DNA of 64,000 nt from an uncultured Verrucomicrobiota bacterium (lineage in GTDB: Bacteria; Verrucomicrobiota; Kiritimatiellia; CAIQIC01; Lenti-01). Positions 50,743 to 61,100 of the stretch are shown piece by piece. Below the pieces are notes generated by a model. That model ran no database searches and had not been told where the DNA came from. It was given only the letters and a program-made list of their open reading frames with translations. The DNA is taken from assembly GCA_937872095.1 (NCBI GenBank), contig CALMNW010000075.1, positions 62,001 through 126,000 of the forward strand, read 5' to 3'. The first letter of the stretch is position 1, and each line of letters begins with the position of its first letter. The position numbers and the translations under genes are program-made.

Positions 50743-53700
50743 TTACCAGCCGATTTCGAGGAGGGACGGTTCGTCGACGTTGCTGCCGGTGGAACCGAGC
50801 TGGGTATAGACGTGGTGGGTGGTTCCGTCGGAGATCGCGACGACGGCGCCGTCGGTATCGGTGGCGGCGACCAGGGCGCCGGGGAGGGCGTCCTCCGCGG
50901 CGCGGCGGGTGGCGCCGTGGATCTTGACGGCTTCCTTGTACTTCAGGTCCACGACGGGGCGGGGATTGCCGAATTCGAAGATGACGGCTTCGGCCCCGGT
51001 GGCTTTCAGCAGGGCGCCGGTGGTGTCGGCGAGCCGCTGGTCGAGGTTGTCGGGAATGCCGACGGTGATGGTTTCGAGTCCGGCGGTGCCGTGGTGGGGG
51101 GCGACGACGACCTGGGCTTTCAGTTTTTCGGGCGGGACGGCGGCGAGGAAATTCTTCTGCTGCTCGAGGGTGAGATCGGAAGGAATCAGCATGGCGAATT
51201 CGCCGTAGGAGACGCGGAGGGACAGGGGGGCTTCGGCGTCGCCGGGGGCGGGGCCGAGGACTTCGACGAGGATGGGTTTTCCATCGTATTCGGACCGATA
51301 GACGACGTCGCCGGCGGCGAGGATTTTGGGTTCGACGGCGGTGCCGGAGAGGAGGTGCTTGAGGTGCGCGGGGGAACGCTCGGCGAGCAAGGCGGCGAGG
51401 GGCTCCTGCGCGAGGATGCCGGCGGCCGAGGCCGGGAGGTAGAAGTGTTCGGCGTCGATGTGCTGGAGCACGGTGAAGAGACCGGCGCTGTGCTCGGGGG
51501 CGGGGGAAGTGAGGACGAGGGCTTCGAGGCTCTTGATTTTCTTGGAGAAGATCTGGGGCAGGACGGTGCGCTCGGCGACGTTGCGGCGGCCGCGATCGGT
51601 CTGCACGAAAGCGGTATCGACCAGGATGGCCCGGTTGTCGGGCGTGTCGATGAGGATGGCGGAGCCGTATTCGACGGCGATGACGGAAACCTCGAGGGAG
51701 CCTTCGCTGCGCATGGCCTTCTTCTCGCTGATGCCGGAGAGGGCGACGCCGGCGAGCAGGAGGCCGACGAGGCCGACGGCGACGATGCGGAGCGAAACGG
51801 AGGCCCGGCGCCAACCGGGACGGACGAGGCGGAACCAGAGGGGCCGCCACCAGGCGAAGATCGCGACGGCGGCGTAGTAGACGAAGAGTTCGCGGAGGGT
51901 GGGGCGGGAAACGAAGGGATAGAGGAACCACTGGGAGAAATAATGGCCGAGGAGCAGGAACAAGGTCGAGAAGACCCAGTTGGCCGCGCTCAGCAGCAGG
52001 GCGAGATAAATGCCGATGCCGGGGATGAGGCCGAGGAGGCCGGCGAGCATCGAGAGCTGCAGGACGACGCCGACGAGCGGGATGGCGATGAGATTGGCGT
52101 AGGCGCCGGCCACCGGCCAGCGGAAGAAGTAGTAGGCGGAGAGGGGAATCATCATGCCGATCTGCATGCCGAACTGGGCGGCGATGAATCCGGCGACGCC
52201 GGGATTCAGGTTGGCGAAACCGTAGTCGCGGATGGGCGTGAAACCGATGCGGGTGAGGAAGCGCGCCAGAGCGAAGAGCCCGACGGCGAGCAGGGCGTAG
52301 CCGATCCAGAACCGGAGCGTGAGGGTCAGCAGCCAGTGCGCCGCATAGGCGTAGGTGAGCACGGACACCATGAGGACGAGGGCGATGAAATCGTTGCCCT
52401 TGAATTTCTTGAAGATGTCGAAGAACGGCTGCGTGAGGATGGCCAGCGAGAGGATTGCGCCGAAGGACAGGGTGAAAGAGGGATCGACGGCCATGGCGGG
52501 GTTCTGCAGCAGGATCATGAAGGCGGCGACGGGCACGCCGAGCAAGGCGGAGGCGCGCACGCCTTCGGACATGTAGCCCCACGTGAGCAGGAACAGCGAG
52601 TTCATGATGACCGCGCGGAGCGTGGACGGGCGCGCGCCGGTGATGATGCCGAAGACGACGAGGGCGAAGATGATGAAGGGGACGTAGACCTTCTTGGAGA
52701 CCTTCAGCATCACGAAAATGCCGATGAACATGATGGTGATGATCGTGACGTGGAGGCCGGAGACGGCCAGCACGTGGTTGATGCCCGAGGAGCGGAACTC
52801 GTCGGCGATGAGCCGATCGGTGTTTTTGCCGAGGGCGATGAGGGGCGGGACGATGGTGTTGTCGTGGATGGAGGAGGCGAGCGAGACGGTGTTCTGCATG
52901 CCGTAACGGAGGCCGAGCGTGAGGGCGCCGTGGAAGGCGGAGTTGGGCTGGGGCGTCGTTTGCTTGATGACGCGCACCATTTCGTCGCGCAGATAGAGGG
53001 AGAACTCGACGAGCGGGTTGCCCTGGCGGGGTTCGGCGGCGCCCCGCGGCTGGATGATGTGGATGGGGGCGGGTCCGGCCAGCGGGACGCGCAGGCGCAT
53101 CTGGCCGCCGATGTTGTAGTTCCGCAGGTAGTTGGCTTGGTCGAACGACCCTTGGTTGGCGGCGTGGGAGGCGCTCTGGAGTTCGCCGTTCAGGGCGATG
53201 TCGTAGCCGTAGGCGTCGGAGCGCGCGAGGCGGGCGTAGCCGGGCGTGACCGGATCGAGGGTCAGGCGGATGTTCTGGCGGTCGACGGGGAGGTAGGGCC
53301 CGCCCGGCTGATATTGGATGTAATCGGGGGTGATCGACAGGACCGTCTTGAAGGAATAGACCCACGGATCGGCGGTGATGCGGCCGAGCACGCCGACGGG
53401 GACGACGTTGCGGCCGGAGCGGGCGAAGAGGCTGACGTTGTTTTCCGGCTGGTAGACGCCGATCTTCGCGGCGGCCGCCGGCTGGCCGACCAGTTCGACC
53501 TTGTCGAGATGCGTGAACGGCTGTTCGATCAGGGTTTCCCACCGGGCGGCCGTGCCGGCGGGAATGACGATTTCCTGGCTTTCCTGCGGCAGGTTGTACT
53601 GCGTGAAGACCCAGCGGCCCTTTTCGTCGAGCGTGGGGTTGCCGTCGGCGTCCGGGACGGGTTGCAGGGCTTCGAGGCGGCCGATCAGGCGGAGGCGGAT

Positions 53701-54120
53701 TTCTTCCGTGGTCGCCGCGAGGGTTTTGACTTTCAGGAAAGACGTCTGCGAAATGGGCTGGCCGGGCGACCAGGCGCCGCCTTCCGCCGAGACGGAGAGC
53801 GTGCCGATCAGCTGGTCGGGCGACTGGACCATCGCGATATAGCGCGTGTAGCCGAAGAGGAGCGCAGTGAGCAACAGGAGAATCCAGAGTCCCGTCTGCG
53901 TGCGATCGATCGGCGCGGCGACGCCGTAGGCGGCGAGTTCGTCGTCGACGGGCTTGCGCAGGCGGTGGGCGGCCATGAGGCCGGCGATGGTTAGCAAGCC
54001 GAGGAGGGCCGTGGCGCCCCAGAGGGCGCCGAGCGCTTCCGGCCCGGCCGGAAAGGCCATGGCGCAAGCGATGCCGACGATGAACAGATAGCAGAAAGCG
54101 ATGAGTTTGTTGCGGGTCAT
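50743..54120 (-). CDS. comEC: ComEC/Rec2-type competence membrane protein with degenerate MBL domain
   Basis: The 1125-residue protein is larger than typical ComEC (700-800) because about 340 extra residues separate the N-terminal helices from the Competence domain. The Competence core (about 440-760) has SSGINHVLAVSGLHVTIIT. The C-terminal metallo-beta-lactamase-like domain (about 810-1050) is degenerate: the metal motif His-x-His-x-Asp-His reads Ser-x-Ala-x-Glu-His (about 870-880), although APHHGTAG (about 1006) remains. DNA uptake is known for the family; nuclease activity is unlikely here. It is the last gene of a four-gene operon. Confidence 0.9.
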   Translation of the reverse strand: MTRNKLIAFCYLFIVGIACAMAFPAGPEALGALWGATALLGLLTIAGLMAAHRLRKPVDDELAAYGVAAPIDRTQTGLWILLLLTALLFGYTRYIAMVQSPDQLIGTLSVSAEGGAWSPGQPISQTSFLKVKTLAATTEEIRLRLIGRLEALQPVPDADGNPTLDEKGRWVFTQYNLPQESQEIVIPAGTAARWETLIEQPFTHLDKVELVGQPAAAAKIGVYQPENNVSLFARSGRNVVPVGVLGRITADPWVYSFKTVLSITPDYIQYQPGGPYLPVDRQNIRLTLDPVTPGYARLARSDAYGYDIALNGELQSASHAANQGSFDQANYLRNYNIGGQMRLRVPLAGPAPIHIIQPRGAAEPRQGNPLVEFSLYLRDEMVRVIKQTTPQPNSAFHGALTLGLRYGMQNTVSLASSIHDNTIVPPLIALGKNTDRLIADEFRSSGINHVLAVSGLHVTIITIMFIGIFVMLKVSKKVYVPFIIFALVVFGIITGARPSTLRAVIMNSLFLLTWGYMSEGVRASALLGVPVAAFMILLQNPAMAVDPSFTLSFGAILSLAILTQPFFDIFKKFKGNDFIALVLMVSVLTYAYAAHWLLTLTLRFWIGYALLAVGLFALARFLTRIGFTPIRDYGFANLNPGVAGFIAAQFGMQIGMMIPLSAYYFFRWPVAGAYANLIAIPLVGVVLQLSMLAGLLGLIPGIGIYLALLLSAANWVFSTLFLLLGHYFSQWFLYPFVSRPTLRELFVYYAAVAIFAWWRPLWFRLVRPGWRRASVSLRIVAVGLVGLLLAGVALSGISEKKAMRSEGSLEVSVIAVEYGSAILIDTPDNRAILVDTAFVQTDRGRRNVAERTVLPQIFSKKIKSLEALVLTSPAPEHSAGLFTVLQHIDAEHFYLPASAAGILAQEPLAALLAERSPAHLKHLLSGTAVEPKILAAGDVVYRSEYDGKPILVEVLGPAPGDAEAPLSLRVSYGEFAMLIPSDLTLEQQKNFLAAVPPEKLKAQVVVAPHHGTAGLETITVGIPDNLDQRLADTTGALLKATGAEAVIFEFGNPRPVVDLKYKEAVKIHGATRRAAEDALPGALVAATDTDGAVVAISDGTTHHVYTQLGSTGSNVDEPSLLEIGW

Positions 54121-54135
54121 GTCGTGCGCCGGGGG

Positions 54136-54375
54136 TTAGGGGGTTTCGAGATCGTCCGCGGAGGCGGGCGCGTCGGAAGCCGGGGTCGGTTGGCCCGGCA
54201 GGGCGATGTCGGGATAGTACTCGAGATTGGATTTCCAGATCGGGGATTCCTCGGGCTGGCCCCGGGCGATGGCGAGAAACGCCTGCCGATAGGCGGGGTT
54301 GAAGGCCGTGACGGCGATGCCGAGCAGGAGGGCAAAAGCGAGGATTTTGGCGAGTTTAGCGGCACCTTGTTCCAT
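54136..54375 (-). CDS. Small membrane protein upstream of comEC
   Basis: The 79-residue protein has one hydrophobic segment (about 10-25) and a Pro/Asp/Ala-rich tail. A GAGAGG ribosome site is seen before the ATG. It lies 15 bases before comEC and 43 bases after the cation-efflux gene, so it is cotranscribed with both. No homologue is recognised; a small membrane partner is the only inference. Confidence 0.55.
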   Translation of the reverse strand: MEQGAAKLAKILAFALLLGIAVTAFNPAYRQAFLAIARGQPEESPIWKSNLEYYPDIALPGQPTPASDAPASADDLETP

Positions 54376-54418
54376 GGAAACCTCTCTCGTTCTTCATGCG
54401 AAACTGACGAAAATGTAA

Positions 54419-55297
54419 TTATCCAGAATACGGTTCCAGATGGAGGTTGGCAATCGTTTCTTTTCCGAAGCGTTGTCGCAGGGCGCTTTCGAGGGCGGTC
54501 GCGAGATCGTGGGCTTCGCGCAAGGGCAACTCGGCGCGCAGGCGGATGTGCAAGTCGATCACCGGGATGCGTCCGACCATGCGGGTGCGCAGATTGTGGG
54601 GTTCGGCGATGCCGGGAATGCCGCGGGCCATGGCCAGGATTTCCTCGCAGACCTCCGGAGCGAGGCTTTGGTCCGTCAGGTCGCCCACTTGCTCGCGAAT
54701 GATGCGCCAGGCGATCTTGAGCAGGAAAATGCTGACGAACAAGGCGGCGATGGGATCGAGGATGAGCCAGTCGTGCCCGAGAAACGCGGCGGCGCCGACG
54801 CCCGCCGCCGTGGCGATGGAGGAAAAGGCGTCCGAACGGTGGTGCCAGGCGTTGGCGACCAGCGAGGCGCTGCCGGTGGCGCGGGCCACCTTCATCGTGG
54901 CCCGGAACAGCCACTCCTTCGTGGCGATGGAAAGCACGGCGGCCCAGAACGCCCAAACGGACGGCATGGTCAGTTTTTCGCCGTGCAGGGCGTCGAAAAC
55001 GCGGTGGATGGCCGATCCGGCGATCCGGATGCCGACGTAGGCCAGGGCCATGCCGATGATGGCGGCGACGATCGTTTCGTATTTGCCGTGGCCGTAGGCA
55101 TGGTCTTTGTCCACCGGCTTGGCGGTGAACCGCAGGCCGATGAGCACGGCGACGTCGGTGGCGAAGTCGGAGAGCGAGTGGATGGCGTCGGCCAGCATGG
55201 CTTGAGAACGGCCGAAGATGCCGGCGGCCAGCTTCAAGCCGGTCAAGACGACGTTGACCCAGATGGACAGATGGGTGACTTTGCGTTCGGGGATCAT
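54419..55297 (-). CDS. Cation diffusion facilitator family transporter
   Basis: The 292-residue protein has six membrane helices and both CDF zinc-site motifs: His-Ser-Leu-Ser-Asp in helix 2 (Ala-Asp-Ala-Ile-His-Ser-Leu-Ser-Asp) and His-His-Arg-Ser-Asp in helix 5 (Asn-Ala-Trp-His-His-Arg-Ser-Asp). A cytoplasmic C-terminal ferredoxin-like domain (about 205-290) follows. The start at MIPERKVTHLS was chosen as the ATG just after the 135-residue gene's stop; upstream in-frame codons look like non-membrane sequence. It would export Zn or a similar divalent ion, driven by protons. Confidence 0.93.
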   Translation of the reverse strand: MIPERKVTHLSIWVNVVLTGLKLAAGIFGRSQAMLADAIHSLSDFATDVAVLIGLRFTAKPVDKDHAYGHGKYETIVAAIIGMALAYVGIRIAGSAIHRVFDALHGEKLTMPSVWAFWAAVLSIATKEWLFRATMKVARATGSASLVANAWHHRSDAFSSIATAAGVGAAAFLGHDWLILDPIAALFVSIFLLKIAWRIIREQVGDLTDQSLAPEVCEEILAMARGIPGIAEPHNLRTRMVGRIPVIDLHIRLRAELPLREAHDLATALESALRQRFGKETIANLHLEPYSG

Positions 55298-55310
55298 GGC
55301 GGGACGAGTC

Positions 55311-55718
55311 TCAGGGTTTTGTGGGCGGGGCGTCCGGCGCGGCTGCGGCATCGTTCCGTTTGTCGGGCGGCTCGCGGGTGCGATCCTTGTCGTTTCGAAA
55401 TGCCCACCACCAAGCTCCTTGGCGCAGGAGGGAGCCGCGGAGCTTCGCGTGGGCGTAGTCCTGGTCGTTCTGCTTTTCAAGCTGCTGCTCGCGGGCGTAG
55501 TCCTCGTCGCTCTGCCACCAGGGTTTGCCTTTGGGGGCGGGCTTGGGGTTGATCAGAAGCATGTAGACGAACAAAAAGGGCACGCAGGGCAGATAGAAGA
55601 TGATGCCGTCCTGCGAACGCAGCGTCGCGCGAGCGTCGAGCGTCGACAGCCAGACCAGATAGAAGATGAAGCCGAGAGTGTTGAGGATCCACACGGCGCG
55701 CCTGATTCCCGGATTCAT
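55311..55718 (-). CDS. Small membrane protein, unknown function
   Basis: The 135-residue protein has two hydrophobic segments (about 8-28 and 40-58), then a Trp-Trp and Gln/Lys/Asp-rich part (QSDEDYAREQQLEKQNDQDY) and a Pro/Lys/Asp tail. It starts the operon that continues with the cation-efflux gene 13 bases downstream. No family is recognised. Confidence 0.6.
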   Translation of the reverse strand: MNPGIRRAVWILNTLGFIFYLVWLSTLDARATLRSQDGIIFYLPCVPFLFVYMLLINPKPAPKGKPWWQSDEDYAREQQLEKQNDQDYAHAKLRGSLLRQGAWWWAFRNDKDRTREPPDKRNDAAAAPDAPPTKP

Positions 55719-55772
55719 GCGGGGACTCTACCCCGCGCGCGCGCCGGTTGGCAACAGGCTTCTGGCGGATTC

Positions 55773-56993
55773 CTAATCGAGCCGACGGGTGCGGTAGAAA
55801 TTGACCGACATGGCGTTCGTGGCGATCACGCTTACGACGGGGCCGGTCGCCAGCGTGCTGCCGCCGGCGTCGGTCCAGACCTGGGGCCCGGCCAGATTGG
55901 TCGCGACCTGCAGGACGTAGGTGTGGCCCACGGATCCCAGCCAGCGGAACGTCGCGGCGTCGTTTTCGCCCGCCTCGGGTGCCAGCAGCGCGCGGGCGGA
56001 CGGATAGGGGTTGGCCGCGGCGAAGAACTGGTCGCCGGGGCTGTAGAATTCGGCGAAGTTGAACAGGCGCGGATCGCCGAGATTGCCGTAGCCGCCGGAG
56101 GTCTGGCCCATGGGGCCGAGCACCTGGTTGGACATGCTGCGGTGGTAGATGTCGTTCACGAAAGCGACGATGCGGATGGTGTCGTTGAGCGCGCCGGCGT
56201 CGTCGGCGAAGAGTTCGATCGGAAGCGCCAGTTCAAGGCCGTTCGTCACGCTGGCGGCGAGGGAAGTGTCCGCCTCGTTGGCGTCGCCGGTGCCCCAGAC
56301 GCCCCCGGTATTGGCGTTGTTGAAGCCCATTTTCACCCCGTTGGTGAAGATAAAGGTGGTGACGAAGGAGGTATGGGTGGGATCTTGGGCGGTCCCCAGC
56401 GTCCGGGCGGTTCCACCGCCGCCGGTGGGGAGCGTGGCGTAGTACAGAAAGCCCCGCCAGGCTTCGACCTGCGGCGGATCGTAATAGGGCACCACATCCG
56501 TGCGGTTGTAGAATGTCAGGTAGAAGTCGGCCTCGAAGCCGGTGTCGAAGCGCAAGCCGATGTTGTTGGTATCCCAATGACCCATGTTGCCCAAGGCGCC
56601 GTCATCGACGAAGACATTGTCGCCGCGCAGGCTGTTCTGGCCGCCGGGAATGGCATCGACGAAGATGTCGAGTTTGTTCATGTTGCCGACCGACCACTGG
56701 ACGCCGTTGCCGGCGGTTTCGAGGTTGCCGGCGATGAAGAGGAACAGATAGCCGTCGGAGACGCGCGCATACGCGGCGTCCAGTTCGGAGCCCTGCACGG
56801 CGAAACGGCGATGGCCGTTGGTGGCGTTGCCGAAGGCCGTCGGCGTGTCCTGCACGGCCAGAGGCGCGCCATAGAAGTCGGCGTCGAGCAGGCCGTCGAT
56901 GGTCGGCGATTGCGCCGCGGCCGGCCGGAAGAATCCGGCGGTCAGCAGGAACAAGAAGGCCACGGGCAAACAGGCGACGCATTTCGACTTCAT
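55773..56993 (-). CDS. Secreted protein with PVC-type C-terminal module, unknown function
   Basis: The 406-residue protein starts at MKSKCVACLPV with AAGGA upstream, and has a signal peptide ending Pro-Ala-Ala-Ala. It is a beta-rich extracellular protein with an N-terminal part reading Ile-Asp-Gly-x-Leu-Asp-Ala-Asp-Phe-Tyr, as found in proteins related to carbohydrate-binding module 9. The end (about 350-406) has the pattern Tyr-Val-Leu-Gln-Val-Ala-Thr-Asn-Leu-Ala-Gly and Asn-Phe-Tyr-Arg-Thr-Arg, common at the C-terminus of PVC secreted proteins. Ligand unknown. Confidence 0.65.
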   Translation of the reverse strand: MKSKCVACLPVAFLFLLTAGFFRPAAAQSPTIDGLLDADFYGAPLAVQDTPTAFGNATNGHRRFAVQGSELDAAYARVSDGYLFLFIAGNLETAGNGVQWSVGNMNKLDIFVDAIPGGQNSLRGDNVFVDDGALGNMGHWDTNNIGLRFDTGFEADFYLTFYNRTDVVPYYDPPQVEAWRGFLYYATLPTGGGGTARTLGTAQDPTHTSFVTTFIFTNGVKMGFNNANTGGVWGTGDANEADTSLAASVTNGLELALPIELFADDAGALNDTIRIVAFVNDIYHRSMSNQVLGPMGQTSGGYGNLGDPRLFNFAEFYSPGDQFFAAANPYPSARALLAPEAGENDAATFRWLGSVGHTYVLQVATNLAGPQVWTDAGGSTLATGPVVSVIATNAMSVNFYRTRRLD

Positions 56994-57145
56994 GGGTTTT
57001 CCTTTTTGGACGGGAGGCGCGACTTCGCCACCGTGCCTTTCCCGGCGATTCGACAACATGTAACCCATGCTATAACGTTTTTCCGGATTCGTATATCATT
57101 ATTTGAATCCTTGGCTCCCGGAAGGGGTTGTGATAGGGAAGCAAC

Positions 57146-57898
57146 ATGGATCCGGACAGGCGCATGCGGGATTGGATTCGCGGCAACGCGGGATCGCTGG
57201 GGTTTTATCTCTATGCGATCTTGGCCGCTCCGCCGCTGGCGCGCGCGCTGAAAGCCGGTCTGGCCGATTCGGAACCGGTCTGGTGGCCGGGACTGCTGTT
57301 GCTGGCGGTGCTGTTGCTGGAGCCGTTCGGCCTTCGCTGGAAAACCCAGTTTCTGCGTCGGCGCAACGTGGAAGAGGGCGTGGAACCCCAAGGCTCGATG
57401 TTGGCGGTTTTTTCGGCGGCGGCGATCGGACACATGATCGTCACCCTGTTTCTCGGCATGACGATGCTCGATTGCTGGGGGGCGGTGGGAGTGGGCTCGG
57501 AGGCGTCCTCGCCGTGGTGGGGCGCGGTCATCGTGGCCTTGATCCTGAAAGATTTCGCCGGATTGATGGCGACGAGCGGCCAGAGCGTGGCGCGCGAAGC
57601 GCCGGGGCACGGCAAGGAGCGTGTGGCGGATTTTTTCCTGCTGGCATATGGTTGCGTGGCCTATACGGCGTGGTGGAGCGCCATCGTCGACTTGGAAGAG
57701 ATCTCGGGTTCGGGAATTTGGGAAAGGGTGGCTCTGTTGCCCGTGTTGGCTGCGCTTTTCGCGTTTTTCTATTTGCCGATGCGGGTTCCTTTTTTGCTCG
57801 AGGAATATTTTCTCCAACCGGCGCGGGGCCGGAAGGGCCGCCTCCTCTCGGAACTGGCCATCGGCGTTTTGCTGGGTCTTTATCCCGTTTTCGCGTGA
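57146..57898 (+). CDS. Polytopic membrane protein, unknown function
   Basis: The 250-residue protein has about six membrane helices (for example around residues 16-34, 46-60, 85-105, 125-140, 160-180 and 190-210) and several Trp-Trp or Arg-rich loops. No known transporter or enzyme motif was recognised. It is divergent from the secreted gene upstream across 152 bases that include the AT-rich sequence near 57065-57100, the likely promoter zone for both. Confidence 0.6.
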   Translation: MDPDRRMRDWIRGNAGSLGFYLYAILAAPPLARALKAGLADSEPVWWPGLLLLAVLLLEPFGLRWKTQFLRRRNVEEGVEPQGSMLAVFSAAAIGHMIVTLFLGMTMLDCWGAVGVGSEASSPWWGAVIVALILKDFAGLMATSGQSVAREAPGHGKERVADFFLLAYGCVAYTAWWSAIVDLEEISGSGIWERVALLPVLAALFAFFYLPMRVPFLLEEYFLQPARGRKGRLLSELAIGVLLGLYPVFA

Positions 57899-58021
57899 TT
57901 TTAGCGCATCCGGGGGTAGAGCGCTTCGATTTCCGGGGCGTTTTTTGGTTGGGTCGAAGGGGCGAAAATAGTAATCAATCAAAAATAGGGTCTGATCCAA
58001 AATATCGCTGGGAGAGGAGGC

Positions 58022-58162
58022 ATGGAGTCAGCGCGTTGGAAGGCATCGCCGCAGGGGGGGGACAAAGGGGCGTCGAAGGCGATGAAGCGAAGCGCGGATT
58101 TCATGTGTCGGACACCGGATGAGCCGGTCAGTTCCATGGTTAACGTCATGCAAACAAGGTGA
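58022..58162 (+). CDS. Possible 46-residue peptide upstream of the protease
   Basis: A 47-codon frame begins with ATG after GAGAGGAGG, a good ribosome site, and stops 9 bases before the protease start. The product is basic with a few Met, and has no hydrophobic segment or recognised motif. It could be a translated leader or chance; a phrase AGGGTCTGATCC just upstream resembles sequence near mobile repeats. Confidence 0.25.
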   Translation: MESARWKASPQGGDKGASKAMKRSADFMCRTPDEPVSSMVNVMQTR

Positions 58163-58170
58163 GGTGCCGG

Positions 58171-61100
58171 ATGAATAAAACGCTGTTTCGTGGTCTTGTT
58201 GCCGGTCTGATGGTGTCGTGGCTGGCGGTTGCCAGCTATGCCATTCCCAATCCCGCCGCCGCCTATGCGGAAAAGCTGGGTTACGCCTATTCCGCCGCGG
58301 ACGGGGCGGAAACCGTCACGGTCGCTCCCGGCGTGGTTTTCGACGCCTGGGATTTCTATCGCGGCAAGGTGGGCAGCGACTACGCCTATGGCGCGCAATA
58401 CGGCTACGACACGGTCAACCGGACCGTGGAAAGCAACGGCTGCGTGCGGAGCTTCGCCGTCTGCGTGCCGCGCAAAGCGACGCGTTCCGGGACGACGGAA
58501 ATTTCGCTGTTGGACCTGATGTTGCAGAACGGCGAGCCGCTGTGGGTGGATCCCGATCGGCAGTTGCCGGAAGCCATCGAGGAAATCTACGAGCAATCGT
58601 CGCTGAAAACCTTCGACAAGCAGGCGCTGCCCACGTCGTGGGACTGGCGCAACGTGAGCGGATCGAGCTACATCGGCGCCGTCCGCAACCAAGGCTCCTG
58701 CGGGAGCTGTTATGCCTTCGGCGCGGCCGCCGCCGCGGAAGGAACGTTCAACTATGCCATGGCGCGCACGGGCGCCAATTGCGTGGATTTCTCGGAGGCC
58801 TACATCGCGTGGTGCCTCGGCAAGTACGGCGATTATTCCGCCCATTTCAGCGGATGCGACGGCGCGGACTACGACTACCAGGAACTCGAAGCGCTGACGG
58901 TCGAAGGCATTTGCGGGGAAAGCCAGATGCCCTACAACAGCGGATCCGATCCGGGATCCTGCACCTACACGGGCACGACGACGGTCTTCCAATCCTGGGC
59001 GCGCGTGGACTACGGCGACATCGACGCCATCAAGACGGCCATCATGACCTACGGCGTCGTGGATGCGGCGGTCTACGTCGACACCGCTTTCGACGGCTAC
59101 GACAGCGGCGTGCACGACGACAGCAACAACACCTGCGACAGCGGCTGGTACACCGAATCCAACCACGCCATTTCGCTGGTGGGCTGGGACGACAATCCGC
59201 CCGAGGGCGGCGGCGGCTGCTGGATTTTGCGCAACAGCTGGGGCACCAGCTGGGGCGAAAGCGGCTACATGCGCATCCGCTACGATGCGGCGGTCGTCCA
59301 TTGCGCGGTGTGCTACATGGTCTACGGCGAGGCCGCCGAAACGGCGCCGACGTTCACCAGCGGAACGACCTTCGGGGCGACCACCGGCGTGGCGCGGACC
59401 CATACGGTGACCGCCAGCGGCAACCCGACGCCCGCGCTCAAGCTCCAGTCTTCGACGGCTTCGGCGGGCTACTATTCCTTCGTTACCAACACGGGCGTGC
59501 TGACCTACCAGCCGCCGACCAACGACGTCGGCTCGCGGACGTTCACCTTCACCGCCAGCAACACGCTGGGCGTCGCCACGCAGGTGGTCACCGCCACCGT
59601 TGCCTTGGCTCCCCCGGCCGCTCCGGCCGCGATTTGGGCCAGCGCGACCAATACGACGGACTTCACCGCGGCGTGGAGCACGGCTTCGAACGCAACCAGC
59701 TACCGGCTGGACGTCGGCACGAACAGCAGCTTCACGACCGGCGGGGGCGCCGGCGCGACCAATCTGATTTCGGAAGGTTTTGCTTCGACCAGCCCCGCCG
59801 GCTGGACCTTCTCCGGCGTCGGTTCGTATTCGAGCGCGCCCTACGTGGGCACGCTGCTGAGCGGCACCTATTCCATCAAGTTCGACACGGTGGGAGACTA
59901 CGGCACGACCCCGACGTTCTCCACGGGCGCGACGAACCTCCAGTTCTGGGCCTACGGCAACGGCGGTTCCGGCAGCACGTTCGCGATTTCCGGCCTGGTC
60001 AACAGCGTCTGGACGCTGGTGGACACGGTAGTCATCGCCGCGAACGGCGCGACCTACAACGTGGCACTGGATCCGTCCACGACCCAGCTCGGCTTCTATT
60101 TCACCAAGACCTACAACGTGGCGCTGGACGACGTGCTCGTGCAGGCCAGCCTGGGCGATCCCGACTACGTGGCGGGCTACTCGAACCGGACCGTGGCCGG
60201 CACGAGCCAGAGCGTGACGGGGCTGACGGCGGGCGCGACCTACTACTTCCGCGCCCGGGCGGTGAACGCCGCCGGGGCCAGCGCGAATTCCTCCGTGGCG
60301 AGCGTCACGACGCTGGCGACCCTGTCGGCGCCGGTCTTCGGCGCCAACCCCGGTCCCGTTGCGGCGACGGCGGGCGTGCAGAAGGTCTTCGCGGTCAGCG
60401 CCTCGGGCGTGCCGACGCCGACGCTGGCGCTCGCGGGCCAGACGGCATCGAGCGGCTACAGCTTTAACGCCGGGACGGGCGAATTGACCTATACGCCGCC
60501 GCAGGCGGATGCCGGCGCCCGGACCTTCACGTTCTCCGCCACCAACAGCCAAGGCACGGCCTCCCAAGTGGTGACCGTCAACGTGACGGGAGCGACGGCT
60601 CCGGCCTTCACCGGCGGCGCCGGACCCTACAGCACCACCGCGGGCGTGGAAGTGGCGTTCACCGTGACGGCTTCGGGCACCGCGCCGACGCTGGCGCTGC
60701 AGAGCCAGACCGCGTCGAGCGGCTACAGCTTCACGCCGGCGACGGGCGCTTTCACCTACGTGCCGCCGACGGGGGACGTGGGCGCGCAGACCTTCACGTT
60801 CACCGCCGCCAACGCCGCGGGCACCGTCACCCAGGTCACCAGCGTGTCCGTCGCCGCCGTGCCCACCGCGCCGGACGCTCCGGCCTCGGTCTGGGCCAGC
60901 GCGACGAACGCGACGGACTTCACCGCGGCGTGGAGTTCTTCGGCCGGCGCCACGAGCTACCGGTTGGACGTCGGTACCAACGCGACGTTCTCCGCCGGCG
61001 GCGGTTCGGGCGGCCCGGCGACCAATTGCTTCCACGACGGCACCTTGGGCAACGGCACGGGCGGCACGTGGATCGAAACCGGCCTGACGCAGGGCTCCGG

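Noticed and set aside
49888-53994. A 1368-codon plus-strand frame over comEC and the aminotransferase end
   Set aside because: It spans two real minus-strand genes and an intergenic region, and its product is Gly/Asp/Glu-rich with no motif.
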